Shown piece by piece: positions 60,702-64,000 of a stretch of DNA of 64,000 bases. The notes below the pieces were generated by a model. That model did no database searches, was not told where the DNA came from, and was given only the letters and a program-made list of their open reading frames with translations. Within the stretch, counting starts at the first letter, position 1. Each line of letters opens with the position of its first letter. Origin of the DNA: Paenibacillus sabuli (GTDB lineage Bacteria > Bacillota > Bacilli > Paenibacillales > Paenibacillaceae); assembly GCF_014705605.1 (NCBI RefSeq), contig NZ_JACXIZ010000002.1:25051-89050 (forward strand), written 5' to 3'. Both the position numbers and the translations under genes were made by a program.

Positions 60702-60756
60702 CGACTATGGGCAAGCAAGAAGATGCAGCGGTACGGGCATAGCTTGTAGGCACAGA

Positions 60757-60794
60757 TAAAAAGCGGCGCGTCCTCTCACGGGGCGTGCCGCCTT
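60757..60794 (-). terminator. Terminator of the ABC exporter/regulator operon
   Basis: GCGGCGCGTCC (60763-60773) and GGGCGTGCCGC (60781-60791) form a GC-rich stem with small mismatches. On the minus strand it runs into five T (60758-60762). It lies about 120 bases after the regulator stop. Confidence 0.65.
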
Positions 60795-60910
60795 ATTCGC
60801 GATTAACCAGTCATATCCCGCAGAGACTGCTTCGAGCGCGAGCGCCATGGCTACACCAGGCGTCCGCAGCTCTGCGCCGCAGGGCTGCGCCGGAGGACGC
60901 GGCGGGAGCG

Positions 60911-61240
60911 TCAGTCGTCCTCGTTTGCCGGAGCTTGCTGCTGCGTCATGCGAATGATGCGCTCGAGTCCTTGGATATATTGACGGAACATCCGGATGCC
61001 GGTATCCGACGGCGTGCAGATCGTTTTGGGGCGCTTGCCGACAAAGGTCTTCTCCACCTGAATGTACCCGGCTTCCTCCAGCACGCGAATATGGTTGCCC
61101 AGATTGCCCTCCGTGAGGCCGAGCTCAGTCTTCAAAAATTTGAAATCGCAGGTGCCGTGGACCGCCAGCAAGCTCATGATGCCAAGCCTGGCCTTGGCAT
61201 GAATCGTGTCATCGATCGCATCGAAGACATTGTCATCCAT
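60911..61240 (-). CDS. Winged-helix transcriptional regulator
   Basis: A 109-residue DNA-binding protein. The wing and recognition helix are in CDFKFLKTELGLTEGNLGNH and IRVLEEAGYIQVEKTFVGKR, the pattern of the ArsR/MarR-like PF13601 group. No metal-binding cysteines are arranged as in metal sensors. The ATG at 61238-61240 overlaps the end of the membrane protein gene by eight bases, so it is the last gene of the four-gene minus-strand operon. It is the likely ligand of the two palindromes in the operon's promoter, giving feedback control. Confidence 0.88.
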   Translation of the reverse strand: MDDNVFDAIDDTIHAKARLGIMSLLAVHGTCDFKFLKTELGLTEGNLGNHIRVLEEAGYIQVEKTFVGKRPKTICTPSDTGIRMFRQYIQGLERIIRMTQQQAPANEDD

Positions 61241-61898
61241 GACGCTTGCTCCGTGCTCGCAAGTACAAGCCTGTGGCGATCGTGCCGCCGCCGCCGATCA
61301 GACCCAGTACCAGGAACTGGTAGTCAATCAACAGCAGCCGTGTGAGCATTGCCAGGACGATCAGTCCGCCGCCGAGCAGCACCGGTCTGCGCCCGAGCAG
61401 CGGGGCGAGCGCGACGTAGACGATGCCGATCATCATCATCCAGAACAACGACACGTACTCGAGCCGGACGATGCCGGTGAACATCATGAAGGCCCCACTC
61501 GCCAGCACCGCGGCAAAGGGCACCCAGAACATCCAGCCGTAAGAGCCACCTTGCTCGTTGCCGCTCTCCTTCGGCAGGCGCATGCCGATGACCGCCGAGA
61601 TCGCGCTGGCTACGACCGTGCCGATCGACCAATACCAGCCGGGCCATACCTCCACATCGAACTGCATGCCGGCGAAGCCGATCAGCATATAGAGTCCCCA
61701 TAGGACCAGAAAGGGAGGAGAGTTGTCCAATCTGCGCCGATTGCGTGCGATCAGCATGGACATGAATTGAATGTCCTGCAGCGCCTGCTCGCGCTTGGTC
61801 GGATCGGCGGAGCCGCCGTTGGGCGTATGGATGTTGGACGTACCGCTATTGGACGTGCCGCCGTCGGAAAGACCGGATGGGTTCGTTTTTTGGGTCAT
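61233..61898 (-). CDS. Polytopic membrane protein of the ABC operon
   Basis: A 221-residue protein. A polar, Ser/Gly/Asn-rich head of 35 residues and a charged helix (ALQDIQFMSMLIARNRRRLD) precede five or six membrane segments, such as LVLWGLYMLIGFAGMQF, MFWVPFAAVLASGAFMMFTG and LFWMMMIGIVYVALAPLL. No transport or enzyme signature is seen. It lies 23 bases after the ABC permease gene and overlaps the regulator gene. It may modulate either the exporter or the regulator; the function is not known. Confidence 0.75.
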   Translation of the reverse strand: MTQKTNPSGLSDGGTSNSGTSNIHTPNGGSADPTKREQALQDIQFMSMLIARNRRRLDNSPPFLVLWGLYMLIGFAGMQFDVEVWPGWYWSIGTVVASAISAVIGMRLPKESGNEQGGSYGWMFWVPFAAVLASGAFMMFTGIVRLEYVSLFWMMMIGIVYVALAPLLGRRPVLLGGGLIVLAMLTRLLLIDYQFLVLGLIGGGGTIATGLYLRARSKRHG

Positions 61899-61921
61899 GC
61901 TTGCTCACTCCTGGTTCGAAA

Positions 61922-62677
61922 TCAGTTCACATTATTTTCCCACCTGAAGAGTACAAATGCAAGTGCCGCGGCCACAGCGGCGAAGCCGGCCAACACAAGC
62001 AGCTCAAGCCCGTAGGACTGTCCGGTCTGGCCGCTCCAGACGCCCTGCACCAGCGTGACGAAATAGGTCATCGGCACCCAGTTGCTCGCGGCCCGGACGA
62101 ACGCCGGTAAAATCTCAAGCGGCATCGCGATGCCGGAGAGGAACATCATCGGGAAAAACAGCGCCATGGCGATGCCGCTGGCCGCTCCGGGCTGATTGGA
62201 CAGGCCGGACATCGCGAAGCCAAGGCTGAAAAAGCCAAGTGCGCCAAGCAGTAAACACACCGCGAGCAGACCGATGCCGGCTACGCCAATCTCAATGTTC
62301 CAGACCAATTTCGCAATGAGGATAATTTCAACCGCGCCTGCAAGGATCAGCACGACGCCTTGGGTGGCATGAGAAGCCAGGACCGACGCCCTTGGCAGCG
62401 GTGTGACGCGGAAGCGCCGCAGCATGCCGGTCTCGCGATAATTGACCATGTTAATATTAAGCGTAAATAATCCGACGGACATCACGTTCATTGCGCACAG
62501 CGCGGGTACATAGTTATCAATGTAGCGCGTGCCCGGGATAATGCCGGGGCTGTCGCCGAACATGGAGCCGAACAGCAGCAGGATCAGAATCGGGTAGATC
62601 AGCACCCAGAAGATCGTAATCCAATCGCGTACATATAGCCGAAAATCAAATGCGGTGAGCTTCAGAAAAGCGGTCAT
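61922..62677 (-). CDS. ABC-2 type transporter permease
   Basis: A 251-residue permease with six membrane helices, of the ABC-2 group that exports drugs or lipids-linked compounds. It begins LKLTAFDFRLYVRDWITIFW, has the re-entrant region YRETGMLRRFRVTPLPR and the conserved GIAMALFFPMMFLSGIAMPL, and closes with a final helix VLAGFAAVAAALAFVLF. The ATG overlaps the ATPase stop as ATGA. Together with the ATPase it forms a half-size exporter that should dimerise. Confidence 0.9.
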   Translation of the reverse strand: MTAFLKLTAFDFRLYVRDWITIFWVLIYPILILLLFGSMFGDSPGIIPGTRYIDNYVPALCAMNVMSVGLFTLNINMVNYRETGMLRRFRVTPLPRASVLASHATQGVVLILAGAVEIILIAKLVWNIEIGVAGIGLLAVCLLLGALGFFSLGFAMSGLSNQPGAASGIAMALFFPMMFLSGIAMPLEILPAFVRAASNWVPMTYFVTLVQGVWSGQTGQSYGLELLVLAGFAAVAAALAFVLFRWENNVN

Positions 62678-63600
62678 TGCGTTTCCTCCTTCATCTGTTC
62701 GGCGGTCAGCTCGCGGAACACTTCGTTCATGGAAGCCTCGTCGAGCCGGAGTCCGCTCACGGTCCAGCCCTCTTGGTCGGCGAGACGGAAAAGCGCCTTA
62801 AGCGTCTGATCCATATCGCTGGAATGCAGGCTCCAGCTGCCGCGCTCGAGCTCGGCCAGCGCCACATGGGGCAGGGCGGCCAGCGCATCGCGGCTGGTGA
62901 CGGCCGGATCGGCGAAGCCGATCCGCTTGATGCCGCCCAGCTGCGCCACCAGCGCACCTGGCGTATCGACGGCGACGATGCGTCCGCGCCGCATGACGGC
63001 CACCCGATCGCAGAGTGATTCCGCTTCTTCCATATAGTGGGTCGTCACGATGATGGTGCGACCTTCGTCGCGCATGCGCCGGATCGTCTGCCACATCTCG
63101 CCGCGGGCTGTCGGGTCGAGTCCCATGCTCGGCTCGTCGAGGAAGACGATCTCGGGATCATTGACGACGGCGAGCGCCAGCGCGACCCGCTGCTTCCATC
63201 CGCCCGACAGGGACTTGAAGGAAGCGCGGCGCCGCTCCTCCAGGCCAAAAAAGCGCAGCGCCCGCTCGGGATCGGTCTTGGTGCTATAAAAAGAAGCGAA
63301 TAGCTCCACCAGCTCGCCGACTCTGGCCTTCGGGGGCACCGAGGTCGCCTGAAAGGCCACGCCGATGCGCTGCTTGATGGCGGCGGCCTGCTTGGCAATG
63401 TCCAAACCGAGCAAGTGGGCCGTTCCGCTGTCCGCTTGACGCAGCCCTTCCAGGATCTCGATCAGCGTCGTTTTGCCTGCGCCGTTCGGTCCGACGATGC
63501 CGAATATTTCGCCTTTTTGCACCTCTAACGATACGCCGTCGACCGCAACGGTGGCGCCGTAGCGCTTGCGTATGTCCCGCAGTTCGATCATGCTCTTCAT
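62674..63600 (-). CDS. ABC exporter ATP-binding protein (DrrA/CcmA type)
   Basis: A 308-residue ATPase. Walker A is GPNGAGKTT, the signature LSGGWKQR, Walker B IVFLDEPSMGLDP and the switch His in VTTHYMEEAESLCDRV. The C-terminal 80 residues form the extension seen in drug and daunorubicin-type exporters (LDEASMNEVFRELTAEQ). The ATG at 63598-63600 follows GGGAGGA; an in-frame start further upstream has no binding site. It is the first gene of the four-gene operon read from the promoter at 63773-63801. Confidence 0.92.
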   Translation of the reverse strand: MKSMIELRDIRKRYGATVAVDGVSLEVQKGEIFGIVGPNGAGKTTLIEILEGLRQADSGTAHLLGLDIAKQAAAIKQRIGVAFQATSVPPKARVGELVELFASFYSTKTDPERALRFFGLEERRRASFKSLSGGWKQRVALALAVVNDPEIVFLDEPSMGLDPTARGEMWQTIRRMRDEGRTIIVTTHYMEEAESLCDRVAVMRRGRIVAVDTPGALVAQLGGIKRIGFADPAVTSRDALAALPHVALAELERGSWSLHSSDMDQTLKALFRLADQEGWTVSGLRLDEASMNEVFRELTAEQMKEETQ

Positions 63601-63683
63601 TGTGGTTCGTCCTCCCATTGGTCGCGCTTTGCTCGACTGCGTCAATTACTGCTCATCGCTACTCCAATTGATTTGCCATTTAG

Positions 63684-63735
63684 CAAAGTCTGCAATTCAG
63701 CAAAATCAGCGAATCATCAAAGTCTGTAATCCAGC
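63684..63735. repeat. 18-base direct repeat in the ABC operon leader
   Basis: CAAAGTCTGCAATTCAGC (63684-63701) and CAAAGTCTGTAATCCAGC (63718-63735) differ at two positions. They lie in the transcribed leader, downstream of the two palindromes on the minus strand. Confidence 0.6.
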
Positions 63736-63737
63736 TT

Positions 63738-63777
63738 ACTCTGCTGAGCAGAGTCAGATTACTCTGTAGAACAGAGT
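63738..63777. promoter_or_regulatory. Two matching palindromic operators
   Basis: ACTCTG-N5-CAGAGT occurs at 63738-63754 and again at 63761-63777, 23 bases centre to centre, about two DNA turns. The second is part of a longer perfect dyad from 63756 to 63782 and covers the -10 of the operon promoter. A dimeric regulator such as the winged-helix protein of the operon would fit. Confidence 0.7.
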
Positions 63778-63801
63778 AATCTGAATTTTTATTTTTGTCA
63801 A
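63773..63801 (-). promoter_or_regulatory. Promoter of the ABC exporter/regulator operon
   Basis: On the minus strand TTGACA (plus 63796-63801), 17 bases, then TACTCT (63773-63778). The start point near 63766 leaves a leader of about 165 bases. Read on the plus strand the same dyad followed by TTTTTATTTTT could also act as a terminator. Confidence 0.7.
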
Positions 63802-63802
63802 G

Positions 63803-64000
63803 TAGATTTCGCGGAACGAAGCGCGTTGTGCCCCAAAAGGATGGCACACTCTGCTTCGCCTTGAAATCATAGCGTGCCGCAAAGTGAATGCGGCCCGTCT
63901 AGATTTTACGGAACGAAGCGCGTTGTGCCCCAAAAGGATGGCACACTCTGCTTCGCCTTGAAATCATAGCGTGCCGCAAAGTGGATGCGGCCCGTCTAGA
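63803..64000. repeat. 97-bp tandem repeat running off the window edge
   Basis: Units at 63803-63899 and 63900-63996 differ at three of 97 positions, and a third starts at 63997. Each unit contains two inverted repeats: GAAGC...TGTGCC against GGCACA...GCTTC, and GCCGCA against TGCGGC. No open frame crosses the repeats. The unit is far longer than a CRISPR repeat-spacer and there is no variable spacer. Confidence 0.85.

Noticed and set aside
63803..64000. CRISPR array
   Set aside because: The 97-bp units are almost identical along their whole length, with no variable spacers.

Overview
The window looks like chromosomal DNA of a high-GC Paenibacillaceae bacterium (Paenibacillus or Cohnella type). 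This rests on strong AGGAGG-type ribosome binding sites with many GTG and TTG starts, three carbohydrate ABC loci without their own ATPase, a YesM/YesN-type two-component pair, two membrane-anchored AraC-type regulators, and a CD3324-type small regulator. No rRNA, tRNA, complete insertion sequence or CRISPR array was seen.

Region 1 (1-10 kb): the end of a secreted protein with an FG-GAP-like calcium loop and a sulfotransferase lead into a lower-GC island at about 1770-9342. The island has one apparent promoter and seven same-strand genes: a PD-(D/E)XK-type nuclease-like protein, then a complete type III-B effector set cmr1, cas10/cmr2, cmr3, cmr4, cmr5, cmr6. Cas10 lacks the HD nuclease domain but keeps GGDD, so it should make cyclic oligoadenylates. 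No CARF-type effector, cas6, cas1/cas2 or CRISPR array is in the window. The leading nuclease is the best candidate for an undescribed partner. A broken alkaline phosphatase gene and other debris, including a 28-bp perfect palindrome, lie on the right side.

Region 2 (10-23 kb): a CDF metal exporter with a clear promoter and metalloregulator-like operator; a LysR regulator divergent from a pentose phosphate operon zwf-tkt-tal; two kinds of interspersed repeat; a TetR regulator whose promoter lies inside its palindromic operator and whose mRNA looks leaderless, followed by an Old Yellow Enzyme-type oxidoreductase; an uncharacterised exported protein, a PP2C-like phosphatase, a frameshifted zinc-ribbon gene, a kinase-like phosphotransferase and a pyruvate oxidase pseudogene.

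Region 3 (23-33.5 kb): a secreted glycosidase with ricin-type lectin repeats, a DUF2264 protein, then a response regulator, a cNMP-binding/AAA-like/patatin fusion and a histidine kinase in one transcription unit. After it come MOSC and DinB gene remnants, a second phosphotransferase, a small membrane protein and a lipoprotein.

Region 4 (33.5-60.6 kb): three carbohydrate uptake loci, each with two permeases and a binding lipoprotein. The first has a classical two-component pair; the other two have single-chain membrane sensor/AraC regulators. A large secreted beta-helix/LVIVD protein lies beside the third, and its promoter shares an unusual conserved element with the promoter of the third transporter. 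The sugar ATPase is presumably a shared MsmX-type protein encoded elsewhere. A Nudix hydrolase, an Rpn-family remnant, a chromate transporter remnant, an esterase and a CD3324-type gene with a structured leader are interspersed.

Region 5 (60.6-64 kb): a self-contained minus-strand operon of an ABC exporter, a membrane protein and a winged-helix regulator, read from a promoter overlapped by two matching palindromes. At the window edge there is a 97-bp tandem repeat.
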